This document shows positions 1-7,679 of a stretch of DNA of 35,519 bases, piece by piece. The first letter of the stretch is position 1. Each line of letters starts with the position of its first letter. The notes under the pieces were generated by a model. That model was given only the letters and a program-made list of their open reading frames with translations. It searched no databases and was not told the DNA's origin. A program made the translations under genes and the position numbers. The stretch comes from Pseudomonadota bacterium (GTDB lineage Bacteria; Pseudomonadota; Alphaproteobacteria; Caulobacterales; Aquidulcibacteraceae), in NCBI GenBank assembly GCA_016195245.1, contig JACQAC010000061.1, positions 1-35,519 of the forward strand, written 5' to 3'.

Positions 1-2
1 GT

Positions 3-137
3 GAGCAGTACGCCGCCTTCGCTGATACCGGCCTGCAGCTCATCTCTACGGGCCGGCCGGCGGAAGCGCTCGCCGATTTGGACGCCCACGACAACACTCA
101 AGGCTATGGTGCTCTTCAGTGCGTGAGCGCGCATTGA
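3..137 (+). CDS. C-terminal fragment of an unidentified protein
   Basis: One frame is open from the left edge and ends at TGA 135-137. The visible 44 residues begin EQYAAFADTGLQ and end ALQCVSAH. The gene starts outside the window, so only the tail can be read. The segment has an amphipathic, TPR-like feel (LISTGRPAEALADLDAH), but this is too little to assign a family. It lies 18 bp upstream of the quinone oxidoreductase on the same strand, so the two may be co-transcribed. The other two frames either close early or give a low-complexity serine/proline/arginine translation, which supports this frame. No function is claimed. Confidence 0.5.
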   Translation, partial: EQYAAFADTGLQLISTGRPAEALADLDAHDNTQGYGALQCVSAH

Positions 138-155
138 TCGCGACGAGGTGAGACG

Positions 156-1127
156 ATGAAAGCTGTTCGGATCGGCGCCAACGGCGGGCCTGAAGTCATC
201 CACGTCGAAGACGTGGAAACGCCAACGCCAGGCGCGCATGAGGTTCGCGTAAAGAACGCCGCGTGTGGCGTGAACTTCATCGACACCTACCATCGCACCG
301 GCCTTTACAAGATCGCGTTGCCGAGCGGCTTGGGCCAAGAAGGCGCGGGTGTGGTCGACGCGATCGGCGAAGGCGTCACGCAGTTCAAAGTCGGCGACCG
401 CGTCGCTTATTGCTCAGGTCCGATCGGCGCCTACAGCGAGCAGCACGTCGTGCGAGAAGATCGCGCAGTGCCTCTGCCACAAGCCATTTCATTCGATGTC
501 GCGGCCGCGTCAGTGCTGAAGGGCATGACAGCTCGTTATCTTCTGAGAAAGACGTTTCGCGTGGAACGCGGACACACCGTCGTCATTCACGCAGCCGCCG
601 GGGGCGTCGGACAAATCCTCGTGCAATGGGCGAAGCATCTTGGCGCGACGGTGATTGCAACGGCGGGCAGCGAAGCGAAGGTAGAGTTGGTCAAGTCACT
701 TGGCGCGCATCACACAATCGTCTCGACGCGCGAAGACATTGCCAAGCGCGTGCGCGAAATCACCAACGGCGTTGGCGCCGATGTGGTCTATGACGGTGTT
801 GGCAAAGACACCTTCGAGGCGTCGCTCGATAGCTTGAAGCCGCTCGGCATGCTGGTGATCTTCGGCAACGCGTCTGGCGCGGCGCCGCCATTCAATCCGC
901 TGATCCTGTCGCAGAAGGGCTCGCTGTTTCTCACGCGCCCAACGCTTGGCCACTACACGTCGACACGCGAGGCGCTCGACGAAACGGCGAAGGATCTGTT
1001 CGCCGTGCTCGAACGGCGCACAGTGAAGATCGCGCCGCCCACGCACTACAAACTCGCTGACGCCGCCCAAGCGCACCGCGATCTTGAGGCACGCAAGACG
1101 ACCGGCAGCTTGGTGCTCGTCCCGTAG
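156..1127 (+). CDS. qor: NADPH:quinone oxidoreductase (zinc-free MDR family)
   Basis: A 323-residue medium-chain dehydrogenase/reductase of the quinone oxidoreductase (QOR) type. The family uses NADPH to reduce quinones or activated alkenes in the cytoplasm. Residues 1-125 form the GroES-like catalytic domain, with the typical stretches ACGVNFIDTYHRTGLY and GLGQEGAGVV. The Rossmann domain follows, with the nucleotide-binding motif AAAGGVGQILVQWAK near residue 150. The cysteine and histidine zinc ligands of alcohol dehydrogenases are not evident, as expected for QOR. Length matches the family (about 320-330). The ATG is preceded by a purine-rich GACGAGGTGAG ribosome binding site. Its stop codon directly abuts the stop of the convergent glutathione S-transferase. 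Substrate cannot be read from sequence. Confidence 0.9.
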   Translation: MKAVRIGANGGPEVIHVEDVETPTPGAHEVRVKNAACGVNFIDTYHRTGLYKIALPSGLGQEGAGVVDAIGEGVTQFKVGDRVAYCSGPIGAYSEQHVVREDRAVPLPQAISFDVAAASVLKGMTARYLLRKTFRVERGHTVVIHAAAGGVGQILVQWAKHLGATVIATAGSEAKVELVKSLGAHHTIVSTREDIAKRVREITNGVGADVVYDGVGKDTFEASLDSLKPLGMLVIFGNASGAAPPFNPLILSQKGSLFLTRPTLGHYTSTREALDETAKDLFAVLERRTVKIAPPTHYKLADAAQAHRDLEARKTTGSLVLVP

Positions 1128-1733
1128 CTACTTGACGGCTGCGGCGCGTTGAAATGCCGGGCGCGCATGCAGCGCGCCAATGTAGTTCTTCATCGGCGCC
1201 GGGATTTCGTCGGCGATGCCTGCGAACTTGCCGCCCGTGGCGATGTAGGCAACGCAGATATCGGCGGCCGTGAAGCGATTGGCCGCGACGTAGGGGCGGC
1301 CATCAAGTTTGTCCGCCACATATTGGAGGCGCTTCAGGATCGCGCTCTTAAGGTAAGTCGCCGTCCAATTCTGTTTCTGATCGTCGGGCGCCATGAAGCG
1401 CGTGCCGACGAGGGGATTGCCGTACGCCGCGATGCCAGCCTCGCCGAACAGCAGGAATTGGAGGTACTCGGCGTACCCCGGCTCGTTGGGTTTCACCTCA
1501 AGATCGGTCGGACCGTACTTAGCCATGATGTAGATCATCATCGCCACGGACTCGATCATGGTGACATCGCCGTCCTGCAGCACCGGCACGGTGCGGAGCG
1601 GATTGATGGCCTTGAACTCGTCGCTCGGCTTCATGAACGACGCTTCGGCGGTTTCGTACGGCACGCCCATCTCTTCGCAGAGCCAGATCACACGCAATGA
1701 ACGCGCGCCTTGAGAATGGAAAATCTTGAGCAT
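1128..1733 (-). CDS. Glutathione S-transferase family protein
   Basis: A 201-residue cytosolic glutathione S-transferase-like protein. The N-terminal thioredoxin-fold domain is clear: MLKIFHSQGARSLRV resembles the usual start with a catalytic Ser/Cys region, and NPLRTVPVLQDGD followed by MIESVAM is the glutathione-binding cis-proline and Glu/Ser segment. The C-terminal all-alpha domain includes RFTAADICVAYI, the conserved helix-capping (N-capping box) region near residue 155. Members conjugate glutathione to electrophiles or act as thiol reductases; the actual substrate is unknown. The gene is convergent with the quinone oxidoreductase with no gap. About 100 bp separate its start from the end of rho, so it may be read through from the rho unit or have its own promoter. 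Confidence 0.88.
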   Translation of the reverse strand: MLKIFHSQGARSLRVIWLCEEMGVPYETAEASFMKPSDEFKAINPLRTVPVLQDGDVTMIESVAMMIYIMAKYGPTDLEVKPNEPGYAEYLQFLLFGEAGIAAYGNPLVGTRFMAPDDQKQNWTATYLKSAILKRLQYVADKLDGRPYVAANRFTAADICVAYIATGGKFAGIADEIPAPMKNYIGALHARPAFQRAAAVK

Positions 1734-1831
1734 GAGCGTCTCCAGAGTGAGCGACTCTAGAGGGTGGCGCGCAAAACGAAAGAGGCGCGAGCCCGCGCCC
1801 GCGCCTCAACACTCTGTCGCTCGTTGCGAGC

Positions 1832-3124
1832 TTAGGTGTTCATCGACTGGAAGAAGTCGTCGTTGTTCTTCGAGCTCTTGAGCTTGTCCAAGAGGAACTC
1901 GATCGCGTCCTGGGTGCCCATGGGCGAGAGGATGCGGCGGAGCACGTACATCTTCTGCAGATGCTCTTTCGGAGTGATGAGCTCGTCTTTGCGCGTGCCA
2001 GACTTGAGCACGTCGATGGCCGGGAAGATGCGGCGGTCTGCAACCTTGCGGTCGAGTTGAAGTTCGCTGTTACCGGTGCCCTTGAACTCTTCGAAGATGA
2101 CTTCGTCCATGCGCGAGCCGGTATCGATGAGGGCCGTTGCGATGATGGTCAGCGAGCCACCTTCTTCGAGATTGCGCGCCGCGCCGAAGAAGCGCTTGGG
2201 ACGCTGCAGTGCGTTGGCGTCGACACCGCCGGTCAGCACCTTGCCGGAAGAGGGCACTACTGTGTTGTAGGCGCGGCCAAGGCGGGTAACCGAGTCGAGC
2301 AGGATCACCACGTCCTTGCCGTGCTCGGCGAGGCGCTTGGCCTTCTCGATCACCATTTCCGCCACCGCGACGTGACGCGTCGCCGGCTCGTCGAAGGTCG
2401 AGGAGATGACCTCGCCCTTCACCGTGCGCTGCATGTCGGTGACTTCTTCGGGACGCTCGTCAATCAGCAGCACCATCAGGAAGACTTCCGGATGGTTGGC
2501 TTCGATCGCCTTGGCGATGTTTTGCATGATGACGGTCTTACCCGTCCGCGGCTGGGCGACGATGAGCGAGCGTTGGCCTTTTCCGATCGGCGCGACGATA
2601 TCGATGACGCGGCCGGTCTTATCTTTCAGTGTCGGATCTTCGATTTCCATCTTCAGGCGCTCAGTCGGATAGAGCGGCGTCAGATTGTCGAAGTGGACTT
2701 TATGGCGAACCCGATCCGGGTCCTCGAAATTGATGGTGTTGACTTTGGTCAGGGCAAAATAGCGTTCGCCATCTTTCGGCGCTTTGATCTGGCCTTCGAC
2801 GGTATCGCCGGTGCGCAAGCCGAACTTCCGGATCTGCTGCGGTGACACATAGATGTCGTCCGGCCCTGGCAGATAATTGGATTGGGGGGAGCGCAGGAAG
2901 CCGAAGCCGTCCGACAGAATTTCGATGACGCCGGCGCCGCCAATCTCGACACCACGTTCGGCGACGTTCTTCAGAATCGCGAACAGCATGTCCTGCGTCC
3001 GCAATTGGTTGGCGCCTTCGATCTCGAGCGATTCCGCGAGAGCGAGGATTTCGGTTGGGGGTTTGCGCTTGAGCTCCTGCAGCGTCAGCTGGGTGAGCCC
3101 TTCGAGTGCTTGTTCTTCAGTCAT
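1832..3124 (-). CDS. rho: Transcription termination factor Rho
   Basis: Rho is the hexameric RNA-dependent ATPase/helicase that terminates untranslated transcripts. The 430-residue length is close to the family norm. Domains in order: an N-terminal helical domain (residues 1-50), the cold-shock-like RNA-binding domain with [12 protein letters not shown] and [13 protein letters not shown] (about 65-125), then the RecA-type ATPase. ATPase motifs seen are the Walker A region [16 protein letters not shown], Walker [12 protein letters not shown], the Q-loop [11 protein letters not shown], and the R-loop and arginine-finger region [15 protein letters not shown]. The gene lies 175 bp downstream of hemJ in the same direction, as in many alphaproteobacteria. 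That leader is long enough for its own promoter or for the autoregulation common for rho, but no specific signal was identified. Confidence 0.98.
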   Translation of the reverse strand: MTEEQALEGLTQLTLQELKRKPPTEILALAESLEIEGANQLRTQDMLFAILKNVAERGVEIGGAGVIEILSDGFGFLRSPQSNYLPGPDDIYVSPQQIRKFGLRTGDTVEGQIKAPKDGERYFALTKVNTINFEDPDRVRHKVHFDNLTPLYPTERLKMEIEDPTLKDKTGRVIDIVAPIGKGQRSLIVAQPRTGKTVIMQNIAKAIEANHPEVFLMVLLIDERPEEVTDMQRTVKGEVISSTFDEPATRHVAVAEMVIEKAKRLAEHGKDVVILLDSVTRLGRAYNTVVPSSGKVLTGGVDANALQRPKRFFGAARNLEEGGSLTIIATALIDTGSRMDEVIFEEFKGTGNSELQLDRKVADRRIFPAIDVLKSGTRKDELITPKEHLQKMYVLRRILSPMGTQDAIEFLLDKLKSSKNNDDFFQSMNT

Positions 3125-3299
3125 GTCTATCTCGGGAGACCACGCGCGCGTTCAGCGGGGAAGGCGGCAGGGTCGGAAAGGAAAAGGTTCGGCGTTGGGG
3201 ATAAGTTCTGCGCCGCCGAGGCGCCACGCACCGAGGCACGTGAGGGGAGGCACACCATAACGGCAGAGCGGCGTCAAGCCGCCAAGCGTCACGGTGCTC

Positions 3300-3779
3300 T
3301 CAGAAGGGCTCCACAGTCGCCAGGAGGATAACCACGATAGCGACGAGGAAAGGGACCTCGCCGATCATTCTCCAGAAGCGGCTGGAATGGCGCCGCTCGC
3401 CCGCTGCGAGCCTGCGACCCTCTTGAGATAGGAAGCCGTGATAGCCGCTCAAGCCTAAGACAAAGATAAGTTTGAGCCAGAACCAGTGCGGCACCCCGGC
3501 GATGATCTCGGGCAGGGGCCTGGTCCAATCGCCGACGATATAGGTGGCAAACAGGAAGATCCCGAATGCCCAGGCAAGAATGATGGATGGCGCAAGAATG
3601 ATCGCCTTCAGCTTCTTGGACGCCGCCAGCAATGTCTGCTCCAGCTCGCCGCCCGGTTGCGATCCGGAAATGTGGGCGTAGTAGCGCGGCAAGATCAGTA
3701 AGCCCGAAACCCACGCCAGAACCGCGATGATGTGCAGCCCGCGCGCCAGGTCGTAGGTGATGAAGTGCGGCCCCACCAT
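3300..3779 (-). CDS. hemJ: Protoporphyrinogen IX oxidase HemJ
   Basis: A 159-residue membrane protein of the HemJ (UPF0093/CopD-like) family, which oxidises protoporphyrinogen IX to protoporphyrin IX in the inner membrane of bacteria lacking HemG and HemY. Four to five hydrophobic segments are visible: LHIIAVLAWVSGLLI, AIILAPSIILAWAFGIF, HWFWLKLIFVLGLSGYH and VPFLVAIVVILLAT. The conserved histidine of the first segment (LHIIAVLAW) and the lysine of WLKLIFVLG fit the proposed heme ligand and functional residues of the family. It starts 9 bp after the hemH stop with a GGGGA ribosome binding site, so it is translated from the same message as hemE and hemH. The location, next to ferrochelatase, supports the assignment strongly. 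Confidence 0.93.
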   Translation of the reverse strand: MVGPHFITYDLARGLHIIAVLAWVSGLLILPRYYAHISGSQPGGELEQTLLAASKKLKAIILAPSIILAWAFGIFLFATYIVGDWTRPLPEIIAGVPHWFWLKLIFVLGLSGYHGFLSQEGRRLAAGERRHSSRFWRMIGEVPFLVAIVVILLATVEPF

Positions 3780-3788
3780 GATCCCCGA

Positions 3789-4889
3789 TTATTGGCCCTG
3801 TTGCGCACAGCGCCCAAATGCGACGGGGCAAATCCGCCCACCCGACTCTGATTGCACCTTACCCGGCGCTTGCATAGCGCGCTCCACCAGATCAGCCAGC
3901 GCGTCGATAAAGCGCGGCGCAACCCCAAGGGCAGGGGCGCGGAGATAGAATGGAACGCCTCGCTCCGCCGCAAGCTGCGCGTACTCGATATCGAGCTCGA
4001 CCAGGGTTTCGACATGCTCGGACACGAAGGCGATGGGTGTGACGATGACGCCGGTGAGATCGCGCGCGGCGGCAATCACCTCATCCTCTGTCGAGGGTCC
4101 CAGCCACTCCAATCGCCCGACGCGCGACTGGTAGCAGATGCGCGTGTCCCACTCTGATGGCAAAGCACGTTTCACAGCAGCGACGCTCTGCTCCACCTGC
4201 CATTGATACGGATCGCCCGCCCCCACGACACGCTTTGGCAGACCGTGCGCTGAGAACAGCACGCGCGGATTTGGCGGTTCACCGGCTTTGCGCCAGGTCT
4301 CAAGGATCGCATCGGCATGCGCCTGCGCGAACTTCTGGCCGGTAGGGTAGCAGCAAATCGTCGAAGCCGGCAGCTTTGACGCCTGCTGCCACGCGTGCAG
4401 CGAGGATGCCGTGGTGGTGGTGGAGAACTGCGGATAGAGCGGCAGCAGGATCGCGTCTGTCGCGCCCCACGCTTCCGCCGCTCTTGCGGCGTCCTTCACG
4501 AACGGCTTCCAATAACGCATCGCCGGGAAACACTTGAACATGACATTGCCGATGCGCTTGGCGATCGCCGCATCGAGCGCTTCAGCTTGCTGCAGGGTCT
4601 CGGGCAGGATCGGTGAGCGACCACCCATCAACTCATAGTTCCTCCGCGCTACGCGCTCGCGTGAACCGGCGATCACTTTCGCCAACAAGAACCGGAACGG
4701 CTGCGGGTAGGGGATGATGGCGCGATCATTGAACAGATTGAACAGAAACGGCCGCACCGCCTTCGGTTCATCGGGGCCGCCGAGATTGAAGAGAATAATG
4801 GCGACACGCCGCGAGGTGAGGATCCGCAAGCCGTGCTTCTGCTGGCGCTCCGGCTGCGGCGCTTCGGATTCGACTGGAACAGCGCTCAC
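3789..4889 (-). CDS. hemH: Ferrochelatase
   Basis: Ferrochelatase inserts Fe2+ into protoporphyrin IX, the last step of protoheme synthesis. The 366-residue protein begins, after a short variable N-terminus, with the family signature ILFNLGGPDEPKAVRPFLFN. Other motifs seen are YELMGGRSPI, the catalytic-histidine motif FSAHGLPKRVV, CYQSRVGRLEWLGPST, and the conserved VSEHVETLVELDIEY carrying the essential glutamate. The start is a GTG that overlaps the hemE TGA stop (GTGA), indicating translational coupling. hemJ follows 9 bp later, so the product of HemJ and the enzyme that uses it are encoded side by side. The N-terminal 25 residues look non-conserved; a later start cannot be excluded but would break the coupling. 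Confidence 0.97.
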   Translation of the reverse strand: MSAVPVESEAPQPERQQKHGLRILTSRRVAIILFNLGGPDEPKAVRPFLFNLFNDRAIIPYPQPFRFLLAKVIAGSRERVARRNYELMGGRSPILPETLQQAEALDAAIAKRIGNVMFKCFPAMRYWKPFVKDAARAAEAWGATDAILLPLYPQFSTTTTASSLHAWQQASKLPASTICCYPTGQKFAQAHADAILETWRKAGEPPNPRVLFSAHGLPKRVVGAGDPYQWQVEQSVAAVKRALPSEWDTRICYQSRVGRLEWLGPSTEDEVIAAARDLTGVIVTPIAFVSEHVETLVELDIEYAQLAAERGVPFYLRAPALGVAPRFIDALADLVERAMQAPGKVQSESGGRICPVAFGRCAQQGQ

Positions 4890-5926
4890 GCGGCGCCTTT
4901 CACAATGCGCACCAATTCGGCGACATTTTCGGGCGTTGCATCCGGTGTGATGCCATGACCGAGATTGAAGATGTGCGGGCTGCCGCGGAAGGCTTCAACC
5001 ACCTGCCGCGCGCCTTGCTCCAAGAACTTTCCGCCAGCGACAACCAATTGGGGATCAAGATTACCCTGCAGCGGCATGTTCGCCGGCGCCTGTTCGCGCG
5101 CGAAAGCCGCTGGTGTTTGCGTATCGACTCCAAGCGCAGTGATGCCGGTCTCGCGCGCGTAGCGCCCAATGTGTGCGCCGGCGCCGCGCGGAAAGCCAAT
5201 GATCGGTACTGTGACGCCCAAGGCCCGTAGTCGTGAAACAAGCGCCGTCGTCGGTTTCAGGATCAAACGCTCAAAGAGGGGGGGCGGTAGTCCTTCAGAC
5301 CAGCTCTCGAAAATCTGCAAGCAATCCGCGCCGGCTTTCGCTTGCGCCGCCAGATGCTGCGCTGTCGCTTCGACCAAGACATTCAAGAGCACATCCACTT
5401 CCTGGCAGCGGCGATAGGCCGCCAACCGCGCCTCATCCTTATCGCCGCCGCGCCCCTGCAACATGTACGTCGCAACCGTCCACGGTCCGCCCGCGAAACC
5501 GATCAGCGCGATAACTTTGGATATCTGCCCGCGAATGCGTTCCACAGTTTCATAAACCGGCGAGAGCCGTTGGATCGCTTTCTGCGGATCATCGAAGGTC
5601 CACCCAGCTTCGGGAATCAATGGCTCAAGCCGCGGCCCTTCGCCTTCTACGAACCAGACCTTCCGGCCCAGTGCATCGGGTAAAACGAGTATATCCGAGA
5701 AGAGGATTGCGGCATCCAATGGGAAACGCCGCAGCGGTTGAAGCACTGCCTCCGTCGCAAGAGCAGGGGAGTAGCAAAATTCCAGAAAGCTCTTCGCTCG
5801 GCCTCGAAGCTCTCGGTACTCAGGAAGATAGCGTCCGGCCTGACGCATGATCCAAATCGGAGGAGGATCGATCCTCTCTCCGTTCAGAACGCGTAGAAAG
5901 ACCGAAGGTTCTTTCAGGTCGACCAT
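4886..5926 (-). CDS. hemE: Uroporphyrinogen decarboxylase
   Basis: HemE removes four carboxyl groups from uroporphyrinogen III to give coproporphyrinogen III in the cytoplasm. The ORF track starts at 6025, but the family start is the internal ATG at 5926 (MVDLKEPSVFLRVLNGE), preceded by a strong GGAAGGAG ribosome binding site. This gives 346 residues, the usual length. Signatures seen are PPIWIMRQAGRYLPEYREL near the N-terminus, AAILFSDILVLPDALG, GFAGGPWTVATYMLQG, and the C-terminal NLGHGITPDATPENV. It is the first gene of the hemE-hemH-hemJ unit and reads away from the putative origin. The extra 33 residues in the track are translated from the intergenic region and should not be annotated. 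Confidence 0.98.
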   Translation of the reverse strand: MVDLKEPSVFLRVLNGERIDPPPIWIMRQAGRYLPEYRELRGRAKSFLEFCYSPALATEAVLQPLRRFPLDAAILFSDILVLPDALGRKVWFVEGEGPRLEPLIPEAGWTFDDPQKAIQRLSPVYETVERIRGQISKVIALIGFAGGPWTVATYMLQGRGGDKDEARLAAYRRCQEVDVLLNVLVEATAQHLAAQAKAGADCLQIFESWSEGLPPPLFERLILKPTTALVSRLRALGVTVPIIGFPRGAGAHIGRYARETGITALGVDTQTPAAFAREQAPANMPLQGNLDPQLVVAGGKFLEQGARQVVEAFRGSPHIFNLGHGITPDATPENVAELVRIVKGAA

Positions 5927-5947
5927 TGTCTCCTTCCAAATTTTTTT

Positions 5948-5963
5948 CTTAATCGTGATTAAG
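5948..5963. promoter_or_regulatory. TTAA-N6-TTAA palindrome, possible CtrA-type site
   Basis: CTTAATCGTGATTAAG is an inverted repeat with 7-bp arms and a 2-bp centre. It contains two TTAA half-sites separated by 6 bp. CtrA, the cell-cycle regulator that silences Cori, prefers TTAA-N7-TTAA, so the spacing here is one base short. It lies 22-37 bp upstream of the hemE start, where it could also act as an operator of the heme genes. Assignment to CtrA is inference; another dimeric regulator is possible. Confidence 0.4.
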
Positions 5964-6006
5964 AGGGACTCGTTGTTGTGGCGATATGCAAACTGGGACA
6001 ATCTCC

Positions 6007-6026
6007 ATGTCCACAGCAAATCCACA
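6007..6026 (+). other. Tandem DnaA-box-like sites
   Basis: ATGTCCACA (6007-6015) and AAATCCACA (6018-6026) each match TTATCCACA at seven of nine positions and share the TCCACA core. They have the same orientation with an 11-bp period, about one helical turn, which suits cooperative DnaA binding. They lie in the hemE/ppsR gap near the T-rich tract. Confidence 0.5.
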
Positions 6027-6258
6027 GAGTTGCTCTTTTCGGCCCTGCGTCAAAATCGCTTTGGTTAGAAGGCGTTGTGCGGACCGATTCGAGCGCTTGA
6101 TTCTTTCGACGATCCGAGTGGGGTCTGTGGAGAGGGGTGGAGGGAATCGCTGACGAGGCGAAAGAAGAACGCGGTTTCCGGCGCGTCCCCTGATTTCACG
6201 CGCAACAGCCCCTTACTTGCTGACAGCTTGTTCACAGGCTGCGACAGCCTGATATGAA

Positions 6259-7092
6259 ATGACGATGCGTCAGCGTTTGGCCACATATTTCAACGTTCAT
6301 CTCGTCTCGGACTCCACCGGGGAGACGCTGGCGGGCGTCATGCGCGCCACTTGCGCCCAGTTCGACAACATTATGCCCATCGAGCACTCATACTTTCTGG
6401 TGCGATCGGTGCGGCAATTGGAGCGGGTGCTGGAAGAGATTGCCGGGGCGCCAGGCGTCGTCATGTTTACCCTTTCCAACCTGGAGCACCGCGCCATCCT
6501 CGAAGAGCATTGCGCCAAGATCAGCATGCCCTGTGTCGCCGTTTTGGACCCAGTGCTCGATATCACCTCGCGTTACCTCGGCCAGGAGCTGAACCATCGC
6601 GTTGGTGCGGCGCGCAAACTCAACGCCGAATATTTCAAGCGCATCGATGCTCTCGATTTTGCCATGGACCATGACGACGGCCAGCAGGTGATCGAACTCT
6701 CGACCGCCGACGTCATCCTCGTTGGCGTGAGCCGCACTTCGAAAACACCTACGAGCGTCTATCTCGCGCATCGCGGCGTAAAGGCAGCCAATGTGCCGCT
6801 GGTGCCGAACGTGCCGCTGCCCCCTGAATTGTTCGCGAAAAATCATCCGCCGGTGGTCGGTCTTACGATCTCCGCCGATCGGCTCGTTCACATTCGCCGA
6901 AACCGGCTGGTCGCCATGAAAGAAACCCGCGCTGGCGATTACACTGAAGAAGAAGCGGTGCGCCGCGAAGTGATGGACGCCCAGCGCCTCTTCGAGAGGG
7001 AAGGGTGGCCGACGATCGATGTGTCACGCCGCTCGATTGAAGAGACCGCGGCCGCCGTCCTCAATCTACTCGCGGAGCATCGCGGCGTATGA
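6259..7092 (+). CDS. ppsR: Bifunctional kinase/pyrophosphorylase PpsR (DUF299)
   Basis: A 277-residue member of the DUF299 family. These enzymes phosphorylate and dephosphorylate phosphoenolpyruvate synthase or pyruvate phosphate dikinase, using ADP and pyrophosphate. The N-terminal part carries FNVHLVSDSTGETLAGVMRA, a hallmark of the family. The nucleotide-binding loop ILVGVSRTSKTPTS lies near residue 155, and GLTISADRLVHIRRNRL follows. Length fits the family (270-280). Translation may begin at the ATG at 6259 or at 6265; neither has a strong ribosome binding site. The gene overlaps maf by 4 bp (ATGA) and heads a plus-strand run away from the putative origin. It is the counterpart of RP001, the gene next to Cori in Caulobacter. 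Confidence 0.93.
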   Translation: MTMRQRLATYFNVHLVSDSTGETLAGVMRATCAQFDNIMPIEHSYFLVRSVRQLERVLEEIAGAPGVVMFTLSNLEHRAILEEHCAKISMPCVAVLDPVLDITSRYLGQELNHRVGAARKLNAEYFKRIDALDFAMDHDDGQQVIELSTADVILVGVSRTSKTPTSVYLAHRGVKAANVPLVPNVPLPPELFAKNHPPVVGLTISADRLVHIRRNRLVAMKETRAGDYTEEEAVRREVMDAQRLFEREGWPTIDVSRRSIEETAAAVLNLLAEHRGV

Positions 7093-7679
7093 GTCTGGTT
7101 CTCGCATCCGCCAGCGCCGCGCGCCGGCGTATGCTCGAGGATGCGGGCCTGGTCTTCGATGTCATTGCGCCGGTGTGTGATGAAGAGGCTGCGAAACGCC
7201 AATACCGAGCGCAAGGCCGCTCGCCGCATGCCCAGGCCGAATCCCTAGCGGAACTCAAGGCAAGGTCGGTGTCGCAAACATCGCAAGCGTTGGTGATTGG
7301 CGCCGATCAAATGCTCGCCGTCGACGGTGTTGTGCTCGACAAGCCGAAAAGCGCGGCCGAGGCGCGTGAACACCTGCTGCTCTTGCGCGGCCGCACTCAC
7401 GAACTCATCACCGCGGCGGTGGTCGCAAAGGAGGGCGCGATCGTTTGGCGCGTGACCGAGGCGCCGCGCTTGCGCATGCGCAACTTTTCGGACGCCTTCC
7501 TGCAGGACTATCTCGACCGTGCCGGCGACGACGTGCTGCGCTCGGTTGGCGCCTATCAGCTTGAGGGTCTCGGCGCCCAACTGTTTGAGCGCGTCGAGGG
7601 AGATTATTTTTCGGTGCTCGGCTTGCCGCTTGTGCCTCTACTGACTTTTCTCCGCGGGCAAGGGGAGCTCAGCGCATGA
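7089..7679 (+). CDS. maf: Maf-family nucleoside triphosphate pyrophosphatase
   Basis: A 196-residue Maf/YhdE/YceF-type protein. The family hydrolyses non-canonical or modified nucleoside triphosphates to monophosphates and was first named for septum inhibition. Seen motifs are the N-terminal substrate loop LVLASASAARRRMLEDAGL, the catalytic region VIGADQMLAVDGVVLDKP near residue 70, and the late segment VGAYQLEGLGAQLFERVEGD. Which nucleotide is preferred cannot be told safely from these motifs. The ATG overlaps the ppsR stop (ATGA), and the gene ends within 4 bp of the aroE start, so translation is probably coupled along ppsR-maf-aroE-coaE. Confidence 0.93.
   Translation: MSLVLASASAARRRMLEDAGLVFDVIAPVCDEEAAKRQYRAQGRSPHAQAESLAELKARSVSQTSQALVIGADQMLAVDGVVLDKPKSAAEAREHLLLLRGRTHELITAAVVAKEGAIVWRVTEAPRLRMRNFSDAFLQDYLDRAGDDVLRSVGAYQLEGLGAQLFERVEGDYFSVLGLPLVPLLTFLRGQGELSA

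Larger units (their letters stand above)
5927..6258. other. oriC: Putative chromosomal replication origin (oriC, Caulobacter-like)
   Basis: This 332-bp gene-free gap separates divergent hemE and ppsR. In Caulobacter crescentus the origin Cori lies between hemE and RP001, and RP001 is a PpsR/DUF299-type gene, so position is the main argument. Seen directly: a T-rich tract (5940-5947), a TTAA-N6-TTAA palindrome (5948-5963), two tandem TCCACA cores 11 bp apart (6010-6015 and 6021-6026), a reverse TGTGGA core at 6126-6131, and TTGTTCACA at 6228-6236. Four GANTC sites lie at 5967, 6086, 6099 and 6144. Genes diverge from this point on both sides. The DnaA boxes are imperfect (two mismatches each to TTATCCACA), and dnaA itself is not in the window. 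The gap must also hold the hemE and ppsR promoters. Confidence 0.7.

Noticed and set aside
3125-3299. Rho leader region as a riboswitch or attenuator
   Set aside because: No recognisable aptamer, leader peptide or hairpin with T-run could be identified by eye.
6065-6286. 73-residue minus-strand ORF and other small ORFs inside the hemE/ppsR gap
   Set aside because: No family pattern, no ribosome binding site, and they overlap the origin-like sites and the ppsR start; they are chance frames.
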